NCBI GenBank assembly: GCA_964537685.1
Contig: CAZICM010000042.1
Location: 1 to 64,000, forward strand
DNA length: 64,000 nt
Origin: CAZICM01 sp964537685
GTDB lineage: Bacteria; Myxococcota_A; Polyangia; Polyangiales; Polyangiaceae
Direction: 5' to 3'
Part shown: positions 17,070 through 26,444 of the stretch, one piece after another
Layout: each line of letters opens with the position of its first letter
Position numbering within the stretch: the stretch's first letter is position 1
Position numbers and translations under genes: made by a program
Notes under the pieces: model-generated
Told to the model about the DNA's origin: nothing
What the model saw: only the letters and a program-made list of their open reading frames with translations
The model's database searches: none

Positions 17070-18110
17070 CTATCCGTAGCGCTTTTGCAAAAGCTCGCGC
17101 AGCGCGTTATTCCCGCGCACTAAATTGAGCGTGTGGTCCGCATGACCGTGGGCGTAACCATTGCCAATGAACAGATCCACATCGCGCCCAATGCCTTCGG
17201 CACCCAGCGCCGCCGCTGTAAAACTGGTGCTCATCGCAAAGTAATACACGCGGCCCCGATCGCGCGTCGCAAGCACTGCGCTCAGTTCAACCCCCGAGGT
17301 ATTGACGCAGGACAGCGTGAGATCGGCACCTGCTCCTTGGGTGTGGCCTAGAACAAAATCGGCGGTGGCCATGGGATTTCTCGCATCCACGATGCCCACT
17401 TCGTCGCAGATTCCCAGGGCGCGCAGTTCTTCGGCATAGGGCGCGTAGGCTTCGAGTCCCAGCACTTTGCCCTTGGGTCCCACGCGCCTTCGGGCCTCGG
17501 CCGCGCACAAAAGGCCCGATTTTCCTCCTGCGCCCAAGATGGCGACGCATTGGCCTTCTGCGGCAAGCCTGGCAACTTGAGGCGCCGCACCCGCCACATC
17601 GAGCAGCGCGAGCGCGAGCCGATCGGACATGTCCGTGGGCATCCGAGCCATCGGCGCGGATGCGAAGATAATGGCCTTTCCTTCGACATCCATCTGCGCG
17701 GAAGCCGGTCTCACATCGAGCACGCGCGTTAGCCTGAGCGGCGTGAGCGAGAGCGAAGCCAAGGTCGCGATGCGATCGCCCAGACCAAAGCCTCGTTCGC
17801 GCACAAGCTCACCCACCCGCTCCACGACGCCCACCAGCATCCCGCCTGAACCAGTTACGGGATTGTGCTGTTTTCCCCTGGTGCGCACCGTTTCCATCAC
17901 CAATTCAGCGACGCCCGATAGATCGCCTCCCCGGGCTTCTTCCATTTGGCGAAAGCTCGCCGCATCGATGTTTAATGTCTGTACATCGACGATAATTTCG
18001 GTCGCGAACTCTTTCGACGGGTCGTTGTCGAGCTTCTGCGCGGGCTGGGGAAGCACGCCTTCCGGTGAAAGAACGCGATGTGTGCCCAAAGGAGAACCAG
18101 GCTGAGTCAT
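17070..18110 (-). CDS. kdd: L-erythro-3,5-diaminohexanoate dehydrogenase
   Basis: A 346-residue Rossmann dehydrogenase that matches my recollection of Kdd from lysine fermentation: an N-terminal GTHRVLSPEGVLPQPA, the central GSGGMLVGVVERVG, and a nucleotide-binding stretch AILGAGGKSGLLCAAEA. Kdd oxidatively deaminates (3S,5S)-3,5-diaminohexanoate to 5-amino-3-oxohexanoate with NAD+. Other genes of that pathway (kamA, kamDE, kce, kal, kat) are not in the window. It is followed by fhs on the same strand. Confidence 0.82.
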   Translation of the reverse strand: MTQPGSPLGTHRVLSPEGVLPQPAQKLDNDPSKEFATEIIVDVQTLNIDAASFRQMEEARGGDLSGVAELVMETVRTRGKQHNPVTGSGGMLVGVVERVGELVRERGFGLGDRIATLASLSLTPLRLTRVLDVRPASAQMDVEGKAIIFASAPMARMPTDMSDRLALALLDVAGAAPQVARLAAEGQCVAILGAGGKSGLLCAAEARRRVGPKGKVLGLEAYAPYAEELRALGICDEVGIVDARNPMATADFVLGHTQGAGADLTLSCVNTSGVELSAVLATRDRGRVYYFAMSTSFTAAALGAEGIGRDVDLFIGNGYAHGHADHTLNLVRGNNALRELLQKRYG

Positions 18111-18145
18111 GGCCGGCGCTTCATAACAAATCTTCGCGGCGCAGG

Positions 18146-18161
18146 CTTGAGCTCTCTCAAG
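18146..18161. promoter_or_regulatory. inverted repeat between kdd and the FHA-DUF4388 gene
   Basis: A perfect 6-bp inverted repeat CTTGAG-CTCT-CTCAAG lies in the 170-bp divergent region, 36 bp upstream of kdd. It could be an operator half-site pair. No -35/-10 pair was clear here. Confidence 0.25.
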
Positions 18162-18280
18162 AACACCCGGGCGTTGGGTCTTGCTATGAGCGGCGCAAAC
18201 CCCTAAACTCGGCGTCTCTTTTGCGCTGTCCGCGAGAAAGAGCTGCTCAAATGTACTGAGCTTCCTCTGAACCCTGCGCG

Positions 18281-19348
18281 ATGGAACGATCTCCCAAGCT
18301 CATGCCAACCCGCGACTTGGCGCTTCGTTTTCTCGCCGGCAAATACAAGGGCAGCGAGATTTCTCTAAGCGAGGGGCAAGAGCTCACCTTTGGGCGCGTG
18401 GGTGATGTCGATGTGGTGCTCGCCGAGGACATGGTTTCGCGCAGGCATGCCCGTATTGTTCACGAAGGCAGCCGTGTGTTTATCGAAGACTTGGGTTCGA
18501 CCAATGGCACCTTCGTTAACGGCGAGAAGATTCAGCAAGAAAGCCTAAAAGAAGGCGATCGCATATTGATCGGCACCAATATTCTCAAATTGGTTCCGCT
18601 CGATGCCTCGGGACATGGGGTACAGAGGGCCGCCGATTTGCAGCCTCTGCCCGGTTCGCTGATGGAGCAGACGCGGGCGGTTGAATTGGCCGCCGATTCA
18701 GAGACGGGTGCGATGGCTCCGGTTCCCCGGGTGGTGCGGGTCGAGGAGATTCCCTCGTCGGTGCGGGCGCGGAACGTGTCGGGTTCGGCCGGCGCTTCGC
18801 GATCGATGTCAGGTGATATCCACGAGTTTCCGCTGCCTTATTTGCTTCAGCTTTTGGAAAGCTCGCAGAAAAACGGCGTGCTTGTGATTCGCGCCGAAGA
18901 CGAGGATGAGGTCGCAAAGCTCTATTTGCGCAAGGGTTTGGTCGTCTTCGCGAGCATCAACGATATTGAAGACACGCCTCCGCTCAAGATCGCGTTTCGG
19001 GTGCTGACATGGGCGCGCGGCACTTTCGACTTAGAGCCCCCGGAAGAGCGGGCATTTCCTTCTGAAATTCATATGAGCGTGCAAGAGCTCTTGATGGAAG
19101 GACTGCGCCAAATCGATGAGCTCAACAATATCCGGCCTAAACTTCCTGAAGGCAGTGCGCGGCTGGTGGTGCCGCGTCCTTTGCGTCCCAGGCTGCGCGA
19201 TTTGACGCCGGTTGAGCTGGATACCCTTCAGTTGGCGCTCAATTACGGCGTTATGATGGCGGTGATGGATCGAAGCCAGTCCACCGATTTGGACACGGCA
19301 AGGGCTGTGCTCAAGCTGGTGGACAGCGGTTATTTGCGGGTTTCCTGA
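18281..19348 (+). CDS. FHA-DUF4388 signalling protein
   Basis: A 355-residue cytoplasmic protein. Residues about 20-105 are an FHA domain with GRVGDVDVVL, SRRHARI and GSTNGTFVNG, so phosphothreonine binding should be retained. About residues 180-300 form a DUF4388 (PatA N-terminal type) domain: IHEFPLPYLLQLLESSQKNG and LYLRKGLVVFASIND. Such proteins are frequent in Myxococcota signalling. An alternative start (MPTRDLALRF) lies 7 residues in. It overlaps the next gene by one base (TGATG). It is a plausible reader of phosphorylation by the Ser/Thr kinases in this window (inference). Confidence 0.88.
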   Translation: MERSPKLMPTRDLALRFLAGKYKGSEISLSEGQELTFGRVGDVDVVLAEDMVSRRHARIVHEGSRVFIEDLGSTNGTFVNGEKIQQESLKEGDRILIGTNILKLVPLDASGHGVQRAADLQPLPGSLMEQTRAVELAADSETGAMAPVPRVVRVEEIPSSVRARNVSGSAGASRSMSGDIHEFPLPYLLQLLESSQKNGVLVIRAEDEDEVAKLYLRKGLVVFASINDIEDTPPLKIAFRVLTWARGTFDLEPPEERAFPSEIHMSVQELLMEGLRQIDELNNIRPKLPEGSARLVVPRPLRPRLRDLTPVELDTLQLALNYGVMMAVMDRSQSTDLDTARAVLKLVDSGYLRVS

Positions 19349-20037
19349 TGGTATCGGAACAAGCGGACGGGGAGCCTGGGGAACAAAAACAAGAGTCACC
19401 GCAAGCAGCTTCGCATCCGGGCATTGAATTGCGGGCCGAGCTCGACGTGCCTGGTGAGACAGGGCGTCAGGGGCGGGTATTTGCGCTGTGGCTCGCATGC
19501 TTGTTCTTCGCCGTGGTTGCGGCATCGAGGGTGGGAGCGCATATCCCAGCCAAGGCATCGAGCGCACAGGCCGAACAAGAGCTTGCGCGATCGCGGGCGG
19601 ACAAGGCCAAAGTAGCGTTTCTGTTCGGGCTTCTGTTGCCCGTGCTGCTGACGCTGGGGCTCAATTACCGCTACCGGCGCGGGGGCGGACACGCGGCGGG
19701 CATTATTGTGGATGTGACGCCCGAGGGAGAACTTCGGATTTGGGGGCGCGGCTATGGCTCGCGCGTTGTGCTTTCGGGAGCGCAGGCCAGCGAGCGGCTG
19801 GTGGATGTGTACGCGGGGCGGCTGGGCACATGGAGACAGCGAAGGCTGCGCGTTCGAAGCAAATTCAGGGCGTCTGTAGGTGTGGCCGAGATTGAATTCG
19901 CAACGCAGGCCAGGGCCGAGGACGCCGAATCAGGACTCTCCATCGAGGGCGGGGAAGGGGACTGCGTGGAGCTCGCCCGCAATGACTATGAAATGCTGCG
20001 TGCTGCTGTCATGCGCGAAATAGAAAAACGGCCGTGA
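19348..20037 (+). CDS. hypothetical two-helix membrane protein
   Basis: A 229-residue protein with a hydrophilic N-terminus, two membrane segments (about residues 44-62 and 87-105) joined by a charged loop, and a C-terminal soluble domain rich in beta strands. The sequence after TM2 (IIVDVTPEGELRIWGRGYGSRVVLSG) suggests a small beta domain. I recognise no family. Its ATG shares a base with the FHA-DUF4388 stop, so the pair is translationally coupled. The stop codon is inside the terminator stem at 20026-20061. Confidence 0.6.
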   Translation: MVSEQADGEPGEQKQESPQAASHPGIELRAELDVPGETGRQGRVFALWLACLFFAVVAASRVGAHIPAKASSAQAEQELARSRADKAKVAFLFGLLLPVLLTLGLNYRYRRGGGHAAGIIVDVTPEGELRIWGRGYGSRVVLSGAQASERLVDVYAGRLGTWRQRRLRVRSKFRASVGVAEIEFATQARAEDAESGLSIEGGEGDCVELARNDYEMLRAAVMREIEKRP

Positions 20038-20061
20038 AACGCTGAGGAATCACGGCCGTTT
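20026..20061. terminator. bidirectional intrinsic terminator
   Basis: A perfect 12-bp inverted repeat, AAACGGCCGTGA (20026-20037) and TCACGGCCGTTT (20050-20061) with a 12-nt loop, lies between two convergent genes. On the minus strand the stem runs into TTTTT, a good U-tract for the metalloprotease transcript. The plus-strand U-tract is only three bases. The left arm includes the stop codon of the plus-strand gene. Confidence 0.8.
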
Positions 20062-20085
20062 GTGAGCTGGGCTTAGGCCCTGCGC

Positions 20086-23000
20086 TTACAGATTGAACAG
20101 ACCCTTCTGCGAAGGATCGGCGTATTGGAAGACGCCGACGGCCTGGCGCAGATACACGATAACGGACGTGTAATCGGCGAACTCAACACAGGTTGCGAGC
20201 TCACCGCAATCGGTCGCTCCGCCCTTGAGCACGGCCTTACCCGTCGCATCCACCACAGGCACGTACCAGGTCGTGCCATTCAGTGTGACCGGCGTTGTGA
20301 CATACGCCTTGTCGAGAAGCTCGTTGGCGTACTCGAGAACGCGCGCCGCAATGCCCTTCTGCACGCTGTGTCCGAAGATATTCTCTTTGCCAAAGGTCTT
20401 CGCGACATACACAGCGCCGCTGGGATCGTGAAGCTCGATCCTGTTTTCAAACGGAGGATCGGCATCTTCGGTCTTCTCCCAGAGGCGAAGCATATTGAGC
20501 CAGGTCTGCTTCTGGTTCTCGGGCAGATACACCATCGTGTGCGCAATCAGGAACTTCTGCTGCTCCCAGCCCACCTGAGGATCGATGGCCATCGCCGGCA
20601 GATTGAGAGGATCGAAAGTGCTCGTTCCTTCGCCGTAGCGGTTGCAGATGGTCGTGCCTTCCCTGGGGAAGCACACTTCCGGCCCTGAAAGCGGCCACCA
20701 CGATGTCCAGCCCAGAGGCGTCGTCGGATATTTATCCGCATCGACCTTCGGCTTGGTTCCCTTCAGCTCAACCCGCGCGCCCTTGATGAAATCGTCGCCC
20801 GTCAGGTTGTTGGCCAGCCAGCGGCGATAACCTTCGGGGAACAGATCCGCCAAAGACGAGGCGCGGTAACGAGGATCGAGGAAGTCCGTGCGTGAAGCGC
20901 TGATGAAGTTATCCACGGACTCGGTGAACAACATCGCCGTATTCAGCTTGTCGTAGTACGAGCCGGCATTGATCGTGTACTGCGAGTCGTACTCGCCCTT
21001 ATCGTTGGCAAGCGCATTTTCAAGCGGTTTGCCGCCGATGCCGATATCGCCGAAGTAGCCCGTCGCTCCGTTTGGAACGATCAAGCGGGTCTTCGGTTCG
21101 CCGCCTACGAGGCTGACGAAATCTGCCGACGAACGGAGAACTTCTTCGAGCTCTTTGCCCGGCGGAGGCTGAGGCGCCCCAATCGAGAACTCCGAGAGCA
21201 AGAAGTGCGGACCCGATTCCGGACGCGCCATTTGCCGCGTGAAATGATCGAACACCATGCCCGAGGTAAGAATGCCGTCCCTCATGAAGGGCAGGGTGAC
21301 GATAAAGTTCCACAGCTCGGCGGGCTGGAAACCATTGTCGAACGCCGCATCGGAATAGAGATTGCGCATCAGGGTGAGCCCCTTGGCGCCATCGCGCATC
21401 TTCTCGCTGTAGCGGCTCAGGATCCTGTTCGCGGCGTTGCGCACGCTGAAGCTGTTCCGGTTGCGCCGGTAGTTATCGAAGATGTGATTCATCTCCGTTT
21501 CAGCGATCATGAAGCTGAACTGCTCGTACGGATCGGCGCCGTTATCGTGGCGGTACACGGCAACGTTTCCGAGATCCGCCCAGCTATCGGTTCCGAACCC
21601 ATAGGGAACGCGCACGCGCTGATAGGGATCGGTTCCCATCGGGCGAGAGTTGAAATCGTCCTGCGCCGTGGGCCGCGGGCCGAGTTCATCCCAGCGCACG
21701 TAGTCCACTTTGGGCTGGCTGCAGCGCGAATACTGTCCGTCCACCTGAACAATCATTCCGTCGAGCAGCGGATCCCACGCGCCCTTGGTCGCGTCGTCCC
21801 AATCCAGCGGCTTGTAGACATTTACGTCGTCGATCGGCCGGCAGTTGTTCATCAGCTTCCACTTGTGGACCAGCTCCGAGTAGTGCAGTTGGTAGTTGTT
21901 GGTGTTGATGTTGAACTGCACGTTCTCGTCGTAGTCTGGGTTTTGATAGAGGAAGCCCAAGAGGCCGCCGAAGCTATCCATCTTGTCCAGCATGGCTCCG
22001 CCGATGGCGCCCGGTGTTCCGAGCGGCCTATCGTATTTGAAGTCGGGGGCTTGGAAGACGGCGGCGGCGTCGCCGTAGAACATACGGGCCGCGGCGAAAT
22101 CGTAGGCACCCAGGCCGAGCAGGTCTTGCGTGGCTTCGCCCGCGTACTCCATGACGGTCGAGTGCATAAACATCCAGATGAGGTTTTTGCGCTCTTCCTC
22201 GGACACTGGATCGAAATAGCGCGGACCGATGCATTCCTCGTTATCGGGGACGCCGTTGCCATTCACGTCGGCGGTGGGCGAAGCGATGTCTTTGCAGATT
22301 TCGCTGTTTTCATCGCCGACCGTCAGGTTCTTGGTGCGGAGCTGCCAATATTGCGGCCTAAAGCCAAAGGCATCGGACGAGCTCACGAAGTTGTGGCGCA
22401 GGCCCACCGAGTGACCCATCTCGTGAATGATGACCGCGTACTGAGCCCGCTGCGCCAAGTACTTGCGCATGGCTTCCGCACGCGCGAACTGAACGTCCTT
22501 GGAATCCGCAGGATTAAACGCACCGAACTTGCGCTCGAGCGCATCGGCAAGACCCGTCATCGAGTTCGGCGCAGGTGCTTCCTGCATCATGCACGCCCCT
22601 CGATTGGCCAGCGCAACCTCCTTCATATTTCGGATTTCACGCTGAACGCTGGCATTGGCGGCTCGCATGGTCGATGCGAGGCTGCCCTTGAGATCCGAAG
22701 GCACAAGATTCGAATCCACGCCCGCGTATTGCATCATCGCCTTGGTGATGAGCTGAGCCTCAAAGGGCGTGCCAGCGGCCAGTTTCCGGCGCGCGTCGTA
22801 CATCGCGCGATTTTCGCTGGGAACGCTCGCTTCTGCCTTGAGATCGCGCACATGGTCGCGCAGTCCAAGCGCGACATCGCGGACCTTCCTGGGGTCGGCC
22901 TGGCTTAGGTCGAACTTGTCGGCGGCGGCTTTATTGCCCTCGAGCAGCTTCTTGTACGCCTCGAGATCCAAGCCCGCGTAGTCAGCGATCTTCTGGTTTA

Positions 23001-25062
23001 ACTGAGCCGCGCTGATCGGCGGAACAATGCTGCCTTTCTCCGCGCTTTCGGCTGCCTGCGCCCAGTCTTTAACGAAGGTGCCATCGGTGATCTCCTCGGT
23101 GGCCAGCTCGCCCTTGATGTAGCGGAGCTTGTCGATAATGCCCTGGCTCCACAGATCGTTAATGTGCGACCAGATATTGATCGAGGCCGCGACCTTCTCG
23201 CCTGTGAGCGGGTCTTCGGTATCCGTGTAGATACCCCAAGGCGAAGGCGTTTGCGGCGCGGTCATCACGTTGACCTGGTGGTAGCGAAGATCGCCCATGC
23301 GCACGGTGGCCGTGCGGCAATGCGCGACCAAATCTTGATCGTCCTGATCCTCGGCGGTTTCTGCCTTGAAATCCTTGGCGGCGAGCCTGTCCTTGGCCGC
23401 GTCGCACTTCGCCTGCGTCACGTCCTCGGGAAGCCGGACAGCGCCGCAGCTCGGATGATCCGTCGCGAGCACGGGGCTGTGGCAGAGGACGATCATTTCG
23501 TCCATGTCCGCAACGGCCTTGATGCCTTCGTATTCGCCGTCGCCAGCCGCATAGCCGCGCTTTACAAGCAGATTTCCTGCAAGCGTGCTGCAATCGGTGT
23601 CCTTGTAGGCGGGCATCTTGTTGCGGCAGTTATCGACTTCGCGCGCAATGGCAAGCATGTCGGGCATGACATCCATCTGGCCGAAGATCATCGGATGAGC
23701 CGCATTGCACTCCGTGCGGCGCGTGGCTTCATCCTTGCCCGGCGAGGTGCGCGTGCACTCGGCATACTTGGCGCTTTGAACCGCATGCCTTAGCGCGACA
23801 TCCCATTCGTGCGTCGCCCATTCGGTGCCGTCCCAGTACTCGAGATTGCTCTTGTTCGTGTAGTACCAGGCTTGAGGTACAGGCTTGCGATCCCGGAAGG
23901 GAAGCGTGCAGCGCTGTGTAAACGTGTCGCAGCGCGAGCCCCTTCCAACGGCCGCGCACTCATCCTCGGTGCCGTCGCCGTCGGTATCGCGGTGAGGATC
24001 GGCGCCTACGGGTGTGGTCGTCGGCGTGTAGCACTCAACCGGCCCTTCCATCGTTTCGGGCTTTTCATAGAAGTGGCTGCGCTCCCAGATGTTGTAGCGC
24101 GTGATAAAGCGGTGCCACTTGGTGTCGACCATGCCGTAGTTGCGCGCATAGCCCATCCGCTCCGCGGTGAAGGCGCCGTAAGCCTGGAAGCGGTGTCCAT
24201 CCCATTCGGCAGGCTCGTAGTCCTTGTTTACGACGCGCCGGAACGAATGCCGGACGGTGAGCTCGACAGGATTGCAATTGCCCGAGGGAGCCGTACCGCC
24301 CGAGAAATCCGCATCGAGGAAGCAAGCCGGGAAGGTATCGATACCCCAGCCCAGCGAGCTCAGATCGATCAACTGAGGCTTTGCAAATGCCTTGTTGGTC
24401 ACATCGAAATAGCCAGACTCAGGATCGAAGTAAGGCGCATCCTCGTGATAGGGATCGCGCACGTCATAGGCGAGGGACTCGTAGGTCACGCCGCCAAACA
24501 CGCCCACCATGGAGAGCGTGTCGAAATCGTATGAGTCGACGTTGAGATTGCGCGACCAGTCAACACGGAAGTATTCCCGCTCGTACCAGGGGCGATCGCT
24601 CATGTTTTCTTCAATGATATTGAGCTCTTCGCCCGTCGTCGGGTTGTAGGCGCGGCGTATATCGAAATGGCTCTGAATGCGGAACGCCACAGCGATGACG
24701 CCGTCGTCCGTATGAGCTCCCGCGCCCTTTCCATCCGTGCCATCGATGCGTTCGTAGGTTAGGCGGCCGAGCAGCAAATCCTCGGTGATGACCCATTTGA
24801 TACGGGAGGCGGGTTGCGCATAGGTCGAGGTGAACAGGCCATCTTGGTTGGCGCCGTAACCCACGTCGATCAATGTGCCCTGGGTCCAGAACTCGGGATC
24901 GTCCGAGGTATCCAGCAGCCGATCGCCTACAAAAAACGACTTGGAGAGCGCATTGGCCTGAACGCGGTTAATCGGTTCACGCTCCTCCGCGCATCCAAAC
25001 GCTCCTCCGGCGGTCAGGCCGACCGCCCCTACAAGCAACAATCGTCTCCACTTCCATCTCAT
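20086..25062 (-). CDS. giant zinc-dependent metalloprotease lipoprotein
   Basis: A 1658-residue exported protein. A GGAGG box lies 8 nt before the ATG. The signal peptide ends in a lipobox-like AFGC, so outer-surface anchoring is likely. The metzincin zinc site HEMGHSVGLRH is complete at residues 880-890 (HExxHxxGxxH). Asp-rich segments (DTDGDGTEDEC, DVNGNGVPDNEEC) resemble calcium-binding type III or EF-hand-like loops, and Cys pairs are scattered through. Long flanking regions on both sides of the active site match no domain I can name; similar very large metalloproteases are known in Myxococcota. Extracellular proteolysis, perhaps predatory or nutritional, is inferred. Confidence 0.85.
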   Translation of the reverse strand: MRWKWRRLLLVGAVGLTAGGAFGCAEEREPINRVQANALSKSFFVGDRLLDTSDDPEFWTQGTLIDVGYGANQDGLFTSTYAQPASRIKWVITEDLLLGRLTYERIDGTDGKGAGAHTDDGVIAVAFRIQSHFDIRRAYNPTTGEELNIIEENMSDRPWYEREYFRVDWSRNLNVDSYDFDTLSMVGVFGGVTYESLAYDVRDPYHEDAPYFDPESGYFDVTNKAFAKPQLIDLSSLGWGIDTFPACFLDADFSGGTAPSGNCNPVELTVRHSFRRVVNKDYEPAEWDGHRFQAYGAFTAERMGYARNYGMVDTKWHRFITRYNIWERSHFYEKPETMEGPVECYTPTTTPVGADPHRDTDGDGTEDECAAVGRGSRCDTFTQRCTLPFRDRKPVPQAWYYTNKSNLEYWDGTEWATHEWDVALRHAVQSAKYAECTRTSPGKDEATRRTECNAAHPMIFGQMDVMPDMLAIAREVDNCRNKMPAYKDTDCSTLAGNLLVKRGYAAGDGEYEGIKAVADMDEMIVLCHSPVLATDHPSCGAVRLPEDVTQAKCDAAKDRLAAKDFKAETAEDQDDQDLVAHCRTATVRMGDLRYHQVNVMTAPQTPSPWGIYTDTEDPLTGEKVAASINIWSHINDLWSQGIIDKLRYIKGELATEEITDGTFVKDWAQAAESAEKGSIVPPISAAQLNQKIADYAGLDLEAYKKLLEGNKAAADKFDLSQADPRKVRDVALGLRDHVRDLKAEASVPSENRAMYDARRKLAAGTPFEAQLITKAMMQYAGVDSNLVPSDLKGSLASTMRAANASVQREIRNMKEVALANRGACMMQEAPAPNSMTGLADALERKFGAFNPADSKDVQFARAEAMRKYLAQRAQYAVIIHEMGHSVGLRHNFVSSSDAFGFRPQYWQLRTKNLTVGDENSEICKDIASPTADVNGNGVPDNEECIGPRYFDPVSEEERKNLIWMFMHSTVMEYAGEATQDLLGLGAYDFAAARMFYGDAAAVFQAPDFKYDRPLGTPGAIGGAMLDKMDSFGGLLGFLYQNPDYDENVQFNINTNNYQLHYSELVHKWKLMNNCRPIDDVNVYKPLDWDDATKGAWDPLLDGMIVQVDGQYSRCSQPKVDYVRWDELGPRPTAQDDFNSRPMGTDPYQRVRVPYGFGTDSWADLGNVAVYRHDNGADPYEQFSFMIAETEMNHIFDNYRRNRNSFSVRNAANRILSRYSEKMRDGAKGLTLMRNLYSDAAFDNGFQPAELWNFIVTLPFMRDGILTSGMVFDHFTRQMARPESGPHFLLSEFSIGAPQPPPGKELEEVLRSSADFVSLVGGEPKTRLIVPNGATGYFGDIGIGGKPLENALANDKGEYDSQYTINAGSYYDKLNTAMLFTESVDNFISASRTDFLDPRYRASSLADLFPEGYRRWLANNLTGDDFIKGARVELKGTKPKVDADKYPTTPLGWTSWWPLSGPEVCFPREGTTICNRYGEGTSTFDPLNLPAMAIDPQVGWEQQKFLIAHTMVYLPENQKQTWLNMLRLWEKTEDADPPFENRIELHDPSGAVYVAKTFGKENIFGHSVQKGIAARVLEYANELLDKAYVTTPVTLNGTTWYVPVVDATGKAVLKGGATDCGELATCVEFADYTSVIVYLRQAVGVFQYADPSQKGLFNL

Positions 25063-25413
25063 CGGGGGTTCCTCCTGGCCGCCGGCTTTCGGCGCCTATC
25101 GCAGGATAAGATCCAAAGCGATCCGTGATCCTAACAGTCCACCATGCTTCATATGCGTCGTATGCATATTTGGTGCCACAAACGAAAATACGAACAATTC
25201 AATGGTTTTCGTTCGTGCCCCTGTTTGGAGCACGGGCGCGCCGTTAGCGCATTAACGATCGGAACGCACCAGTGCGTGCCTGCTCGTTGCTGCCGCGAAC
25301 GACACAAAAAGCTTCACGGGATGCACCATCTCTATCATGAGGGTCGTCCGGCTGGGAACGGCTTTCCTGCCGTAATCTGGCGAAAGAGCGGTCCGGGGCG
25401 TACCGTGCGTTTC
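25063..25413. other. 351-bp divergent intergenic region
   Basis: It lies between the metalloprotease and the Cys-rich lipoprotein. It is less GC-rich than its flanks near 25140-25210 and holds an imperfect inverted repeat, CACAAACGAAAAT (25177-25189) against GTTTTCGTTCGTG (25205-25217), 11 of 13 positions matching. This is the best candidate for an operator or attenuator. No clear promoter pair was found. Confidence 0.45.
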
Positions 25414-26412
25414 ATGCAATCGAGGTTTTCGCCGCTATTTATCGTTGTCGGTTTGCCGCTCCTGGGCGCGCTTTCGGCCGGCCTGATGGGCTGCCCTGAG
25501 AACTCATGTTTTCTCAAAGTTTGCCAGGGCAATTCCTGCCGCTGCTCGATTTCATCCTGCGGTGACGGCGCGGCGTTTGACACCAAACAGAATCGCTGCC
25601 GCTGTTTGAAAGGTTTTATTCCGCTGGCGGGGCAGTGCATGACGCAGGATCAAGCCAATGCCTACTGCGGCGTAGGTCATCATTTTGAGAACGGCGGATG
25701 CGTTGAAAATAGGTGTGCGGCGGGTGAGGAGCTCGATGTGAGCACGGGCCGCTGCATTCCGCCCGCGCAGGTCAATCAAGTCGCGGGACAGATTGGCGTG
25801 TCGGTCGGTCAAGGGCAGAAGCTTGGATGTCCCGCAGGCCAAAAGCTGATTATCGAAGGCTCATCGGCGGCGTGTGTGCCGTTGTCTCAAACGTGCGCGC
25901 GCGATGAAACGTGGACAGGGCAGGCATGTGTGAAGGTTGGCCAATGCCCGACGGGCGCCATTTGGGATCCTGCGCTGGCGCAGTGTGTTCAATACGCGCA
26001 AGGCTCGGAATCGAACGGGCTGGTTATCAACGTAGCGCAGTGGTCATCGGCGAATTTCGGACCGAACGGCGGTTTTGGAACGCCTGCATTTTGCGGCGCG
26101 TTCGCGAAAAAGCCTTTTAATTTCGGCATTGTCGAAGGCGCGACGGCTTTTGTGAGAATCACGCTTTCAATGACCTTCCCAAATCTCGAAGTGGCCAAGG
26201 GGCATCTGACATCGGGCGCGGTCTTCGATGCGAGCGGCAATCCTGTGCCTGCGCGCGGTGCTGCCGATGTGGACAGTGCGGCTCAGACGACCTTTGGAAC
26301 GCTTTTGGTTGGAGGCGGGCGAGCGAATGTTCAATCGCACACAACGACGGTCAAATGTGCCGTCGTCAATGCGGCAAAACCCTTGCCCGTGCCCGCCACG
26401 GGCGGCCTCTAG
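25414..26412 (+). CDS. cysteine-rich lipoprotein
   Basis: A 332-residue exported protein starting at the ATG 25414 (MQSRFSPL); the frame is open further upstream but only this start places a signal peptide at the N-terminus. The lipobox-like GLMGC gives Cys27. Residues about 28-195 hold many closely spaced cysteines in short EGF-like units (CFLKVCQGNSCRCSISSCGDG, in parts), each with a pattern such as CxxGxxWDxxxxxCV. The C-terminal ~130 residues lack cysteines and look beta-rich. Function unknown; adhesion or surface binding is possible. The ribosome-binding site is weak, so the start is the least certain part. Confidence 0.7.
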   Translation: MQSRFSPLFIVVGLPLLGALSAGLMGCPENSCFLKVCQGNSCRCSISSCGDGAAFDTKQNRCRCLKGFIPLAGQCMTQDQANAYCGVGHHFENGGCVENRCAAGEELDVSTGRCIPPAQVNQVAGQIGVSVGQGQKLGCPAGQKLIIEGSSAACVPLSQTCARDETWTGQACVKVGQCPTGAIWDPALAQCVQYAQGSESNGLVINVAQWSSANFGPNGGFGTPAFCGAFAKKPFNFGIVEGATAFVRITLSMTFPNLEVAKGHLTSGAVFDASGNPVPARGAADVDSAAQTTFGTLLVGGGRANVQSHTTTVKCAVVNAAKPLPVPATGGL

Positions 26413-26444
26413 CCTTTCGTAACGCGCGCCCGTCAAGGGAGGCG

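Noticed and set aside
21205..22908. Long open frame on the plus strand, antisense to the metalloprotease (567 codons)
   Set aside because: It mirrors the codon pattern of the real gene, has no Shine-Dalgarno or family resemblance, and the opposite strand encodes the clear metzincin.
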